Shown here: positions 30,213-40,427 of the stretch, one piece after another
Layout of the letters: the number at the start of each line of letters is the position of its first letter
How positions within the stretch are numbered: position 1 is the stretch's first letter
Assembly (NCBI GenBank): GCA_029964075.1
Contig: CM057135.1
Coordinates: 7,549,001-7,613,000, forward strand
DNA from: Patiria pectinifera
Lineage: Eukaryota; Echinodermata; Asteroidea; Valvatida; Asterinidae
DNA: 64,000 nt
Reading direction: 5' to 3'
Translations under genes and position numbers: made by a program
Notes under the pieces: model-generated
Told to the model about the DNA's origin: nothing
Seen by the model: the letters and a program-made list of their open reading frames with translations, nothing else
Database searches by the model: none

Positions 30213-31878
30213 ATGCAATGCCTGCGCTTATTGAAGCCCAGGTGAACACTCACAATAATACTACATGTAGTGCACAAGCAACCCCATTTGTAGCGGGTAG
30301 GCTGAATATGTATCTCCCAGAATGGAGGAAAATAACCTCAGATCACTCCATACTAGACATAGTTCAGGGATTACACATTGAATTCGAAAACGCTCTATTT
30401 CAAGTGGAGGTACCAAAGCAATTTGCATTAAGCCCTAAAGAATGGCAGATTATAGATCAAGAGGTCGAAAAGCTCCTTAACAAAGGAGTGATTGAAGAAA
30501 CCACCCATGAGTATGGACAGTTTGTTTCGAACATTTTCGTTCGACCAAAGAAGGATGGATCTTATAGAATGATCCTTAACTTGAAATATTTAAACAGATT
30601 TGTAAAATACCACCATTTTAAGATGGAGACTTTTCAGTCTGTCATTAATCTGATAACTACAGACTGTTACATGGCATCTGTTGATTTACGTGATGCTTAT
30701 TATACCGTAGCCATTGCACCAGAACACAGAAAGTATTTGAAATTCAAATGGAGGGACACTTTGTATCAGTATACTTGTCTCCCAAACGGACTTGCTTGTG
30801 CTCCCCGTATTTTTACAAAGCTGATGAAGCCTATTTATTCCTATCTGAGGGCTCATGGTTTTAAGTCAGTAGCTTACATTTATGACTCACTTTTGTTTGG
30901 GGACTCCAACGAGAATTGTTGCACAAATGTAAATGCAATTACAAATTTATTGACCCAAAAGGGGGTTTATTGTACATGAAGTTAAGTCAGTATTCAAACG
31001 TGCCAAAATATGTACCTTCTTGGGATTTGTGCTAAATTCAGAGAAGATGACTGTGTCATTAACAACAGATAAGTCAGCCAAACTGCAGGAATTATGCAAG
31101 AATCTGCTCCTGAAGAAATCACCCTCGATCCGAGAGGTGGCCCAAGAAATTGGAAAATTAGTGTCATGTCTTCCAGGACTTTCTTATGGCAAACTGTATT
31201 ATCGCTATATTGAATGGGATAAAATTGAGGCACTTAAGAATAACAACAATGACTACGATACTTCAATGAGGTTGTCATTAAATGCAAGGAATGAGCTGAC
31301 ATGGTGGATTTAAAATATCGAATCCAAACAAGCTTTTAAATGCTTAAATAAACATTCCCTGCCAAATGTAATTGTATCATCTGATGCATCTCAAGTAGGA
31401 TGGGGTGCAAATCCAATGGGGAAGCTACTGGGGGCTTTGGACCCCACAAGAATTACGAAATCACATACATGTCTTAGAACTACTTGCTGGATGTTTGGCT
31501 TTAAAGTCATTTTGCTCGAAATTGGAGCAAGCACATGTCCGATTACAGTTGGACAATGTAACGGCAGTGACTTACATTAATAATATGGGTGGAATTCACT
31601 CTAAGTCTTGCAATGATCTCGCAAATGATATGTGGCTTTGGTGTGTTGCCAGAAATATCTGGCTGTCAGCATCACACATACCCGGAAAATCCAACGTGCA
31701 AGCCGACATGGAGTCCAGGCGCACGAATGTCGATATCGAGTGGATGCTTAAGCCGTATTTGTTTCAGCAATTGACAAAAATATATTTCACACCAGATATG
31801 GACTTATTTGCCTCAAGATTAAACTACCAGTTGAAGTCCTATGTTTCTTGGAAACCAGATCGAAGCTCACGCAATTGA
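30200..31878 (+). pseudogene. DIRS 2 reverse transcriptase and RNase H, catalytic Asp replaced
   Basis: RT blocks are all present: EVEKLLNKGVIEE, FVRPKKDGSYRMILNLKYLN, SVDLRDAYYTVAI (first catalytic Asp), YQYTCLPNGLACAPRIFTK, then VAYIYDSLLFGD where DIRS RTs have YIDDSL. The codon at 30881-30883 is TAT instead of GAT, so the essential aspartate is a tyrosine. A G-run (AAAAGGGGG near 30958) shifts the frame, and further changes occur near 31310-31400. RNase H follows (ELLAGCLALKSF, HVRLQLDNVTAVTYINNMGG, HIPGKSNVQAD). Confidence 0.88.
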
Positions 31879-32000
31879 TGCGTTTTTATTACCGTGGAAT
31901 AACTTCCGTTTTTTTATGCTTTTCCTCCATTCAGTCTGATAGGCCGTGAACTTCAGAAGGTACAACAGGACCAAGCGGATGGATTGCTTGTAGTACCGAA

Positions 32001-33122
32001 TTGGCCAACTCAACACTGGTTTCCGAATGTGATGAGTATGTTGGTGGCACAACCGGTGCTGATACAACCATACAGGGCACCACTTTATTTACCGCAAGAC
32101 CAGGCGGCAGTACACCCTCTACATCAGAAGATGTCCCTTCTGGCATGCCACTTGTGCGGAGACGTCTCCAAAGATCCGGCATTTCGGACCGCTCTGCAGA
32201 AGTCATCCTGTCCTCTTGGCGGCCAGGAACGCAGAAACAGTATCGAACATACTTACTCAAGTGGCAATTATACTGTAGTAAAAGAAACATTAATCCAATA
32301 TCGCCATCTATAAGCGAGGCTCTGGATTTTTTAACCGAATTATTTGAAGCAGGGTTAAGTTATAGTGCTATTAACACCGCCAGATCGGCAATAGCCACTA
32401 TTGTTGAGTTTCCTAATGGAATATCATTTGGTAGTCACTCATTAACTTGTAGGTTTATGAGAGGAGTATTTGTAAAGAGACCCTCCTTTCCTAGATATCG
32501 AACAATCTGGCATGTAAGCATTGTCTTACGATATTTTGATTCATTGGATATCAATTCAAAATTGTCACTGATGTATCTATGTAAAAAAGTAGTAACGTTG
32601 TTAGCATTGTTATCAGCTCAGAGAGTGCAGACTTTGTATCTACTGACACTCAGTGATATTAATCTAACAGCCAATGAGTGTCGCATTTCAATTCACAAAC
32701 TACTGAAACAAACACGCCCAGGAGTGCATTTGTCAGATATTATTTTACCTGCGTTTCCTTCTAATAAGAAGCTTTGTGTGGTTGAAGCATTGAACGAATA
32801 CTTATCTCGCACTTCTACACTGCGAGGAAATCAATGTAGTGTTTTTATTAGTTACAGAAAGCCGTATAAGGCTGTTTCTAGAGATACCATCAGTCGATGG
32901 ATTAAAAATGCGTTAAATGACGCGGGCATTGATGCTTCTGTCTTCAAAGCACACAGTGTACGAGCAGCCTCAACATCAGCAGCCAGTAATTATGGTCTTC
33001 CCATTCAGACCATACTGGCCACGGCCGGCTGGTCTGGACCTGCAACTTTCGCTCGGTTTTACAACAAACCAATAGAGAAACTTACTGCATTTTCAACAAA
33101 ACTTCAGGAAAGTTTATCTTAA
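32001..33122 (+). CDS. DIRS 2 tyrosine recombinase
   Basis: A long open frame. The N-terminal part is probably the tail of RT or linker. SAM-like domain: ILSSWRPGTQKQYRTYLLKW. Catalytic residues: LSAQRVQTLYLL (Arg I), FKAHSVRAAS (H-x-x-R), ILATAGWSGPATFARFYNK (Trp box and Tyr). It is the only intact enzyme of this element. The family inserts circular dsDNA without target duplication. The true start cannot be decided; overlap with the RT ORF is usual in DIRS elements. Confidence 0.88.
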   Translation: MANSTLVSECDEYVGGTTGADTTIQGTTLFTARPGGSTPSTSEDVPSGMPLVRRRLQRSGISDRSAEVILSSWRPGTQKQYRTYLLKWQLYCSKRNINPISPSISEALDFLTELFEAGLSYSAINTARSAIATIVEFPNGISFGSHSLTCRFMRGVFVKRPSFPRYRTIWHVSIVLRYFDSLDINSKLSLMYLCKKVVTLLALLSAQRVQTLYLLTLSDINLTANECRISIHKLLKQTRPGVHLSDIILPAFPSNKKLCVVEALNEYLSRTSTLRGNQCSVFISYRKPYKAVSRDTISRWIKNALNDAGIDASVFKAHSVRAASTSAASNYGLPIQTILATAGWSGPATFARFYNKPIEKLTAFSTKLQESLS

Positions 33123-33308
33123 GACTTTACAGACTTACAATTTATTTCCTTTATTTGTATATGGAACAAACGGTCTGTATTATAATATGTTTTATATATT
33201 TTGCAGTTATGTGTTGTCTGCTGTACAACAATAAATATTTATGTGCAAAGATGATCTAGCCATGGTTGTTATATCTTGATTAAAGTTTCGTTTTACCTGG
33301 CTCTTAAT

Positions 33309-33425
33309 ATCTCATATGGTCTCGGAGTTACGTAATGGAGGTGACGTAGAATCCTAAAATTAAACGAGTATAATTACGATGTTTGATTGAGATTCTACGG
33401 AACCGTAATTACGTAGCAAAAGAGA
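33309..33425. repeat. DIRS 2 internal complementary region
   Basis: 33309-33353 is the inverse of the left outer end (28805-28853, GATTCTACGTCACCTCC...). 33347-33425 is the inverse of the right outer end (33533-33607, TAATTACGGTTCCGTAGAAT...). This defines both ends of the element. Confidence 0.88.
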
Positions 33426-33995
33426 TCATATGCCCTCCCTAATTGGTATCCAACCCCATTCCCTTGTTTCTTCACAGGTAAACTCAACTTTGCGCTAAAG
33501 AATGATCTGCTGGGCGGCAAGCGCTATCTCATATCTCTTTCGCTACGTAATTACGGTTCCGTAGAATCTCAATCAAACATCGTAATTATACTCGTCTAAT
33601 TTTAGGAATAAATCTGAGCCTTATTAAGGTAGAGAATAGAGAATGGTTACTTATCTTGCTGGGGGCAAAATACGTCAATGGCAGCTAGCTATAATTATAG
33701 AGAAATATGATTTGACCAGAGTTATATTTGGAATCGAGGTTGTACCTCCATTAGGCTAGAAGTGGCAGGGCCACGAGAGAAAGTTCATGAAACCCATTTG
33801 ATTCGAGCTTACTCCGTGGTGTATCAATCCGTGATCATGATATAGAGTAGATACCAGTTTGGGCACATCAATGGCGTATTTCTTCTCTGCATTTAGGCCT
33901 GTAAGTTGTATGTTCGGCGTTCGTTTGTTTATATATGATGCAGGCGAAATCCGCCTTGCGCGGAGACTGGCTATGACCGCAATGTAGCATACGTG

Positions 33996-34415
33996 ATGTC
34001 ACTACTAAGGAAGTACGTGGATGAGTTTGCACCACTGTCCTCTGACGACATTAAAAAGAAACAGATGTACGTGAATCTACTCACCGAGTGCACAAAACAT
34101 GTAGAAGCTAAGGTTCAGCGTATTGCCATGTATATCTACAAGTCGATTACGGGCGAAGATTCCGACAAGCGTTTGCGATTCGTTCGCAAGCATTTAGGTT
34201 TGGCCGCTCCTCCTGCCGATAATAAAGCGCGGTCGGGGCCACAAGGTGGCGTTGCCAGGCCATGGCGGCAGAGCTTTCGGCCCCGATGGAATCCTCAGCA
34301 AGGCCAACGTGGTTGGGGTTTTCGAAGTAGTTTAGGGGCAGCTAATCAGGTAGGTGCGTGTTTTCGCTGCCAAAAGCGGGGACACATGGCCCATGACTGC
34401 AAAGAGACTTTGTAG
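33996..34415 (+). CDS. Gag-like fragment with CCHC knuckle, probably of the Ngaro-like element
   Basis: ATG 33996 (MSLLRKYVDEFAPLSSDD). A helical part (VEAKVQRIAMYIYKSITG, RLRFVRKHLGLAAPP) is followed by an R/G/Q-rich stretch and a single zinc knuckle CFRCQKRGHMAHDC (C-x2-C-x4-H-x4-C), then stop. Such a knuckle binds RNA in retroelement gag proteins. It stands on the same strand and directly upstream of the Gypsy insertion, on whose far side a Ngaro-like RT starts, so I assign it to that element by position. The N-terminus is probably longer (stop at 33984). Confidence 0.6.
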   Translation: MSLLRKYVDEFAPLSSDDIKKKQMYVNLLTECTKHVEAKVQRIAMYIYKSITGEDSDKRLRFVRKHLGLAAPPADNKARSGPQGGVARPWRQSFRPRWNPQQGQRGWGFRSSLGAANQVGACFRCQKRGHMAHDCKETL

Positions 34416-34781
34416 GGAATGCCGAGGGCGAGGTGAGTGCAGATGGTCATGATTAATGACAATATCAAGTTTACTGAGGACTAATTGAAAAATAAAAGCT
34501 GGCAGATGCAGCACATGGACATTTTGATGGTCAGTGATGGGTGCTATACCACTTGGTGGTTAAAGCATTTGATGGTATCCAATTTAAATGGTCCTCCTTT
34601 AGTGTATACCCTTGGATATTTTAATGTTGTCAGAGTATGACGTTTACTAAATATGTCAGTTAAATAAAAACATGGAATAAAAACACGGTTCGTAGTTGAC
34701 GAGCTAGAGAGACGCAAAATTGTAATTTGCGGAGAGTATTTTCTTTCTGGTGCCCCTCTTCATTAAAAAAAAAAATTACAC
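34416..34781 (+). other. Spacer between Ngaro-like gag and Gypsy insertion
   Basis: AT-rich, no protein-like frame, A11 run at about 34766-34776. It continues after the Gypsy element at 53303. Confidence 0.6.
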
Positions 34782-34785
34782 ATAT

Positions 34786-36507
34786 TGTTACGAACCCAGA
34801 ATGCTTGATTATGGAAATCTAGCGCCCTCTGGATTCACTCTGTCCATGAAGTACATAATCTTCTTGTTGTCTTTTATAGTTCCTGTATTTTACCCATTTA
34901 TCGTAAATTGCCAACTTGCACTTTTATTCCCAGGGTCTCTTACCAAGCACGGCGCATGATGCAATACCACGCGCGCTACTGTATGCATTATTCATGTAGC
35001 GATGAACATGTGCGCAACTGACCACACCTCCCTTCGCCCCAGCGAGCTAAGTTCCTTTCCCCATAGCATGCGTGCTTTGGCGTTCTCCGAGAGACTGCTC
35101 AGCGGCACGCAGCAATTCTCTCTTCCGTGTGTTACCCATGAACACTAACTGGAATTCTCGCTCCAGTTTTCCAGTCCCGTACTTAGCTCGAGGGAATGGA
35201 ATGTTACCCTTGCGTGGTCGCGTAGCTGGGCGTGGTAAGACATCCTGTGATGTAAATAACATGTGACACAGTAACCGTTTAGCTTGTCACTCACTCTGTC
35301 AAGGTTGCTCGAGATGTTGTGTAAACACTTTTGCACTCTGATCTAACTATTTGCACACTTCTCTCTCCATGTTTTCCCTTATGTAAATGCACACGTTTCT
35401 AGTCTCTTGCACTAGGCACTCTTAGTAAATCATGTGACTAGTCATTAGACATGGAAGATTACTATTGGTTGATTCCTTAATCAGTGCTCATGCATTATTT
35501 AATCCCGAGACTTCTACTGCCTATAAATACCGGAGGTTTCCCTCACTTTCGGCAGTGCAGCGAACCACGAAACCAATGTAGTGCGAACGAACCCTAAACC
35601 CAAAGTTGTGCGGCGAACTTGTATGTTGTGCGGTAAATCGTATGATGTGCGGCGAACTCGACCCTGACAGACCGATTGTTGTGCGACTCTTGTCACTACG
35701 AAGCATCGGCCTCCCTTGGTGGTTGAGGCGCGGTGAAGTAATAGTGCAATCACTAGTACTAGTGTTATTATGAAGCATCCTTCTCCTAGATCCCTCGAGG
35801 AGTGTGTGGAAGCTGGTGAAATATTAATACACTAGTCCCAATGGTGCTGTGCGGTTTCGAATGGCCATTGGACTGCTAGTCTTAGCTTGAACATGTTGTG
35901 CGGTTGTCTGGTGTTCTAGCCCAGCCAGAGCTAGTTCATCCCCGTCACCACATCGGACCGCTCCCGCTGTGGCCAGCCGGCTCCCCGTAGCCATTTCCCC
36001 CGTAGTTCAGCTATGCTAGCCCGGTCTTGTCATAAACACTATCCTTGGTGCATAGTGCCTCGGCTGATCTTGGATACCCGATACGCCACATGCACACTTT
36101 GGTTCGAACTGTAGTGCGGCCTGGCACACTTGCTGGCCCCGTCCAGTTACCGTTGCCTCCCCGGTCACCGTAGCGGACCGCTCCCGCTTCGTTCTGACCG
36201 TCGATAACCCGTACCGTGCCGGTGCCCACTCAGTTCGTATTGGTTGACATGGTTTTGCCATAGTACGTAGTACATGTATAGACTTTGTAGACGCCAACCT
36301 GTTATCTCTATGACGCTACCAAAGACTACCGAAAGGAGAAACCTTATAGGTTGATGAAATCTAACAAAGTTATGTAAAGTGAAGAGATGAATAAATCAGT
36401 GTATTGACATGTGTGACTGTCACCCCAAAGCTCTGTTTCCCTCCAACTTATTGAATTATTGTTGACTCTAATAAATGTTTCATGAACTGCTATTAGGGAA
36501 CGCAACA
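34786..36507 (+). repeat. 5' LTR of Gypsy element (1722 bp)
   Basis: Starts TGTTACGAACCC and ends AACGCAACA. Unusually long for a Gypsy LTR. Internal open frames on the minus strand also occur in the other LTR copies and show no protein family. Contains an AGCGCCCTCT motif at 34821-34830. Confidence 0.92.
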
Positions 36508-36508
36508 C

Positions 36509-36526
36509 TGGTGGCAGCGGTGGGAT
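36509..36526 (+). promoter_or_regulatory. Primer binding site
   Basis: TGGTGGCAGCGGTGGGAT, one base after the LTR end; begins with TGG as expected for complementarity to a tRNA CCA end. Confidence 0.8.
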
Positions 36527-36697
36527 ACAGACTTATACACTCCGCCGATTTATGAAAATCGTCTATCTGATTTATTTTTCAAACCTTTGAACACTGAACT
36601 CTGAGTTACACCTTTAGTAACTTCGACTTAGCCAGCCATTACAGCTCGACCGAGGTTATACACGGTATCTTCGTGGTGTCATACCCCTGTATACACC

Positions 36698-37931
36698 ATG
36701 CCGAAAAAATATCGTAAGTCGCGTTGGCTTAATGCCTCTGCAGAAGCAGATGACCTTGAGCTGTCATTCGGCTCCGTATCGTTGCGGCCTGATGAAGCAG
36801 ACCAGCTGGACACTCTGAAACGAGAACTTAGGAAGGCAGAAAAGCGTGCTGTTGAGGCAGAGCAACGGGCAGCGTCACTGCTTAAGGCAAGCACGCCCTC
36901 TATGCCATCGCCAGGAACACCTCAGTCGTCATCCGGCGAGTCACCGGGGATTGCTGATGATTCCCCTGTGCATCTTACCCCAGAGTCCACTAGTCCCCCC
37001 AGTACAAATAATCTGGCAGACAAACTTGTTGTGCCGTCACCTTCCCAAGTGCCCCCGATCGTAAAAACAAAGCAAATGTTTGATGTGCCTCTTCCTAGGC
37101 AGGGAGAATTCAATGGGACCGGGGCATGGGAGGGATTCATCCGTCCATTCATGGGTCTAGCAGGGGCCTGTGGGTGGTCAGCCGAGGAAAAGAAATTTCG
37201 ACTGATCAGCAGTCTAAAGGGCAAGGCTGCCGAGTTTGTTTTTCAACAACTCGATCCCTCAACCCACCAAGACTTTGACAAACTTGTATCGGCGCTAGAG
37301 AGCCGTTTTGCTGAGAAGCGCACTCAAAATACCTGGCTTGCTCTACTGGAGAGCAAGAAACTTGCCCCCAAAGACAGTTTAACCGAGTATGTGGCGGACA
37401 TACGCCGCCTACTTATGCGGGGGTACCCCACAGCCGATACCAACACAAGAGCAAGTATAGCCCTGAGACATTTCCTGAAGGGATTGCCCGATCAGCAGAC
37501 CATTGTTGCGATCGGCATGACCAACCCCAAAACACTAGAAGAAGCCCGGACAGCTGTAGAAAATTTCATGAGTCTTCGCGAGAACATGAGTCCAGGAAAC
37601 CCCCCCCCCCCTCCGCGTCCATGCTGTCCAACCCGCCGAAACTGCACCAACGCCTAATGCTGTGAAGCAGAAGGCATACGTCACACAGACGCAGATGAAA
37701 CAGTTTTCGGACAATCTCGATCGTCGCTTGACTGGCATAGTCAAGCTCATCAAGGGGAATGGATCAGCCGGCAAACCAAAAACTGCCAAACCCGCCGACA
37801 ACAACAACAATAGCAAGGGCAAGTCAGATGTCACTTGCTATAAATGTGGTGAACTGGGCCACTTCGCTAACAAGTGTCTCAATCCAGCGGCAAAGGAAAC
37901 CGTCGTCATTCAACCGACGGCGGGAAACTAA
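36698..37931 (+). pseudogene. Gypsy gag: coiled coil, capsid and CCHC nucleocapsid, one frameshift
   Basis: ATG 36698. N-terminal coiled coil (ELRKAEKRAVEAEQRAAS), S/P-rich linker, then capsid core (RQGEFNGTGAWEGFIRPFM, KFRLISSLKGKAAEFVFQQL, ESRFAEKRTQNTWLALLESK, ALRHFLKGLPDQ). At a run of 12 C (37600-37611) the frame breaks. In the next frame the protein continues sensibly (HAVQPAETAPTPNAVKQK) to a zinc knuckle CYKCGELGHFANKC and stops at 37929-37931. The C-run lesion is either a real indel or a sequencing error. Confidence 0.9.
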
Positions 37932-40363
37932 CTAGGACCGTGCCGTCCGGCCTGGCAACGGTCCAACCCCCCGAACACATTATCAGAATGGCCAGACAGC
38001 CATTCCAAGGCATTTCTGCATTTTTGCAGGTGCAAATCAACGGTACAGAGACCGAACTCTTAGTCGACACAGGAGCTGCAGTTACCGTTATTTCTTCGGA
38101 ACTTTTCGACAGCATCCCCGCTGAACAGCGCCCTCAACTTAAGCCCCCATGTGAGCAGTTGAAACTCCAGACAGCGAACAATGAACACATTGCCATCCAA
38201 GGCATTGCCCCTATCCGTATTGATATTGGCCAACAACAATTTCAATGGGACGCGTATGTCGCACCAATTGGAGATTCAGGGATCCTTGGCTATGATCTCC
38301 TGTATTTCTTTGACTGTGTACTGGAGGCACGCAGCGGCATTAAAATTGCCGGCAACTGGTTCAAGTGGACAATCAAGGGCACACCTCCATGTGCCATGAA
38401 GATTGCGCTAAAGGACAACACCGTCATCCCCGCATTTAGTGAATGGATAGCGGAAGGTGCCGCCGACATTAAAAAACTCGGCTCGAACTTTGCCATTGTA
38501 GAGCCAGCATCAAGCGACAGTCTAACTCACAGTCTCGTGGTCGGCAGTTCCCTTATTGATATTGACCCCAGCCGAAAAGACATCGGCATTCCCGTCAGAC
38601 TCATGAACACGTCTCCCGAGAACATTGAACTTCATGCAGGTGTAACACTTGGTTACCTGCGTGAGGTTGATGAGATAGAACTCATAGCCGAGCATGAAAA
38701 CAGCGATGAAGATCACATTTCCCGTGTGATGCGTGCGTGTAGAGTACATGCACACCAAACTTCGTCTGTTGTCGACACACATACCCCCCTTGCCCCAAGT
38801 TCCTCTACTCATACTGATCAATGGTCAGACGGTCTGCAAAAACTTTTCGAAAGGAGTTGCGAAGATCTGTCTCCCGAGCAGCAGAAAACATTGTGCGAAC
38901 TTTTGGCCAAACACGAGAACACATTTGCCAAGTCCGCAGAGGATTTGGGAAGAACTTCAATAATGAAGCACACTATTGACACCGGAGACGCTCGTCCTAT
39001 ACGCCAGCCCCCGAGACGCCCCCCTAAGGCATTCCATGGTGAGGAGGAGAAAGTTCTTGAGAGCCAACTCAAGGCAGATGTGATCCAGGAGTTAACTTCA
39101 CCTTGGGCCTCGCCAATGGTCTTCGTGCGCAAGAAGGATGGCACAACTCGCCCATGTGTCGACTATAGAAAACTGAACAATGTAACGCGCCGTGACGCGT
39201 ATCCCTTACCCCGCGTTGATGACTGTTTAGATTGCCTCAGCGGAGCCAAAATCTTCAGCACACTTGATCTGCAGTCAGGCTACTGGCAGATTGAGATGAA
39301 GGAGAAAGATCGCCCCAAAACCGCGTTTGTGACCAGGAGTGGCCTGTACGAGTACATAACTATGCCATTCGGACTTTGCAACGCGCCAAGCACCTTTGAG
39401 CGTTGTATGGAACTCGTGCTTAAAGGTTTGCAATGGAAAACTCTGCTGATCTATCTTGATGACGTCATCATCCTATCCTCCACTTTCCAAGAACACATAC
39501 AGCTTCTCGATGAGGTTTTGCAGCGGCTTGGTCATGCTGGACTTAAACTCAAACCAAGCAAATGTGAACTTTTCCGCGAGAAAGTCCTTTTTCTTGGACA
39601 CACCATTACCCAGGATGGTGTGAAACCTGACCCCAGCAAGGTTTCCGCTGTGCAAAACTGGCCAACACCTAAGAACATCACCGACGTGCGCTCGTTTCTT
39701 GGACTGTGCTCTTATTATCGCCGATTTATTGCAAGTTTTTCGACGATAGCTGGCCCCTTAAATCGTCTGTTAGAGGCCGGACAGACATTTGAGTGGACCC
39801 CTGACTGTCAGCAGGCTTTTGACACTCTAAAAGCCGCATTAACCGGTGATGAAATCATGTCCTATCCCAACAATGATGGACTTTTCATCATCGACACCGA
39901 TGCCTCCGATACTGGTATCGGCGCTACCCTGTCACAGCTCCAGTGGTGTGAGCGTACCCAACGAGAAGAAGAACGACCGATAGCCTACGCTAGCCGGTCA
40001 ATGACAAAAACACAACGGCGATACTGCACCACCAGACGAGAGCTCCTCGCTATTGTGACTTTTGTCCAATACTTCAGGCACTACTTACTAGGAAAGCAGT
40101 TCCTAATACGCACCGACCATAGTGTTCTTTGGTGGATCATGTCCTTCCGAGATCCAGTTGACCAGATGGCTCGATGGTTGCAGATTATGGCCCAGTTTGA
40201 CTTTAAGATTGAACATCGTGCAGGGACGAAACATGGCAACGCAGATGCCCTCTCCAGGGTGCCGTGTGACCCTGACGATTGCCCGTGCTACGACGGCAGA
40301 ACCATTCTCACTGAATTACCGTGTGGCGGTTGTGACAAGTGCGTCGCTAAAAGTGAACTATAG
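37874..40363 (+). CDS. Gypsy pol: protease, reverse transcriptase, RNase H
   Basis: One open frame of about 829 codons, entered by frameshift rather than by its own ATG. Protease: ELLVDTGAAVTVIS (DTG). RT: SPWASPMVFVRKKDGTTRPC, TLDLQSGYWQIEM (first Asp), FGLCNAPSTFERCM, LLIYLDDVIILS (YLDD intact). RNase H: FIIDTDASDTGIGATLSQ, REELLAIVTFVQYFRHYL, RTDHSVLWW, KHGNADALSR. Ends TAG at 40361-40363 after a cysteine-rich tail (CPCYDG...CGGCDKC), before the integrase frame; this is either a lesion or the end of a shorter pol product. Confidence 0.95.
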   Translation: MSQSSGKGNRRHSTDGGKLTRTVPSGLATVQPPEHIIRMARQPFQGISAFLQVQINGTETELLVDTGAAVTVISSELFDSIPAEQRPQLKPPCEQLKLQTANNEHIAIQGIAPIRIDIGQQQFQWDAYVAPIGDSGILGYDLLYFFDCVLEARSGIKIAGNWFKWTIKGTPPCAMKIALKDNTVIPAFSEWIAEGAADIKKLGSNFAIVEPASSDSLTHSLVVGSSLIDIDPSRKDIGIPVRLMNTSPENIELHAGVTLGYLREVDEIELIAEHENSDEDHISRVMRACRVHAHQTSSVVDTHTPLAPSSSTHTDQWSDGLQKLFERSCEDLSPEQQKTLCELLAKHENTFAKSAEDLGRTSIMKHTIDTGDARPIRQPPRRPPKAFHGEEEKVLESQLKADVIQELTSPWASPMVFVRKKDGTTRPCVDYRKLNNVTRRDAYPLPRVDDCLDCLSGAKIFSTLDLQSGYWQIEMKEKDRPKTAFVTRSGLYEYITMPFGLCNAPSTFERCMELVLKGLQWKTLLIYLDDVIILSSTFQEHIQLLDEVLQRLGHAGLKLKPSKCELFREKVLFLGHTITQDGVKPDPSKVSAVQNWPTPKNITDVRSFLGLCSYYRRFIASFSTIAGPLNRLLEAGQTFEWTPDCQQAFDTLKAALTGDEIMSYPNNDGLFIIDTDASDTGIGATLSQLQWCERTQREEERPIAYASRSMTKTQRRYCTTRRELLAIVTFVQYFRHYLLGKQFLIRTDHSVLWWIMSFRDPVDQMARWLQIMAQFDFKIEHRAGTKHGNADALSRVPCDPDDCPCYDGRTILTELPCGGCDKCVAKSEL
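37922..37964 (+). promoter_or_regulatory. -1 programmed ribosomal frameshift signal at gag/pol
   Basis: Slippery heptamer GGGAAAC (37922-37928) sits directly before the gag stop TAA, in the right phase (G GGA AAC in the gag frame). Six bases later a strong hairpin can form: GGACCGTGCC (37935-37944), 9-nt loop, GGCAACGGTCC (37954-37964) with one bulge. A -1 shift puts ribosomes into the pol frame (GGKLTRTVPSG). Confidence 0.82.
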
Positions 40364-40427
40364 TCTGATTTCAATAAAGTCGACAACGTAATCCCCTTAT
40401 CAACCCCAAACCATCAAAACTGACTAT

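Larger units (their letters stand above)
28805..33607 (+). mobile_element. DIRS retrotransposon 2
   Basis: Gag, RT/RNase H and a complete tyrosine recombinase between inverted ends (28838-28870 CATATGAGATAGCG...GCCGCCCAGCAGAT against 33506-33536), with an internal complementary region at 33309-33425. It lies inside the outskirts of the palindrome array, which has members on both sides. It is inactive: an active-site change in RT, an in-frame stop in gag and frameshifts. Confidence 0.9.

Noticed and set aside
35047..36297. Minus-strand ORFs in the Gypsy LTRs, repeated at 51851-53092
   Set aside because: They recur only because the LTR is duplicated; the older copies at 7 kb and 59 kb do not preserve the frames, and no domain is visible.
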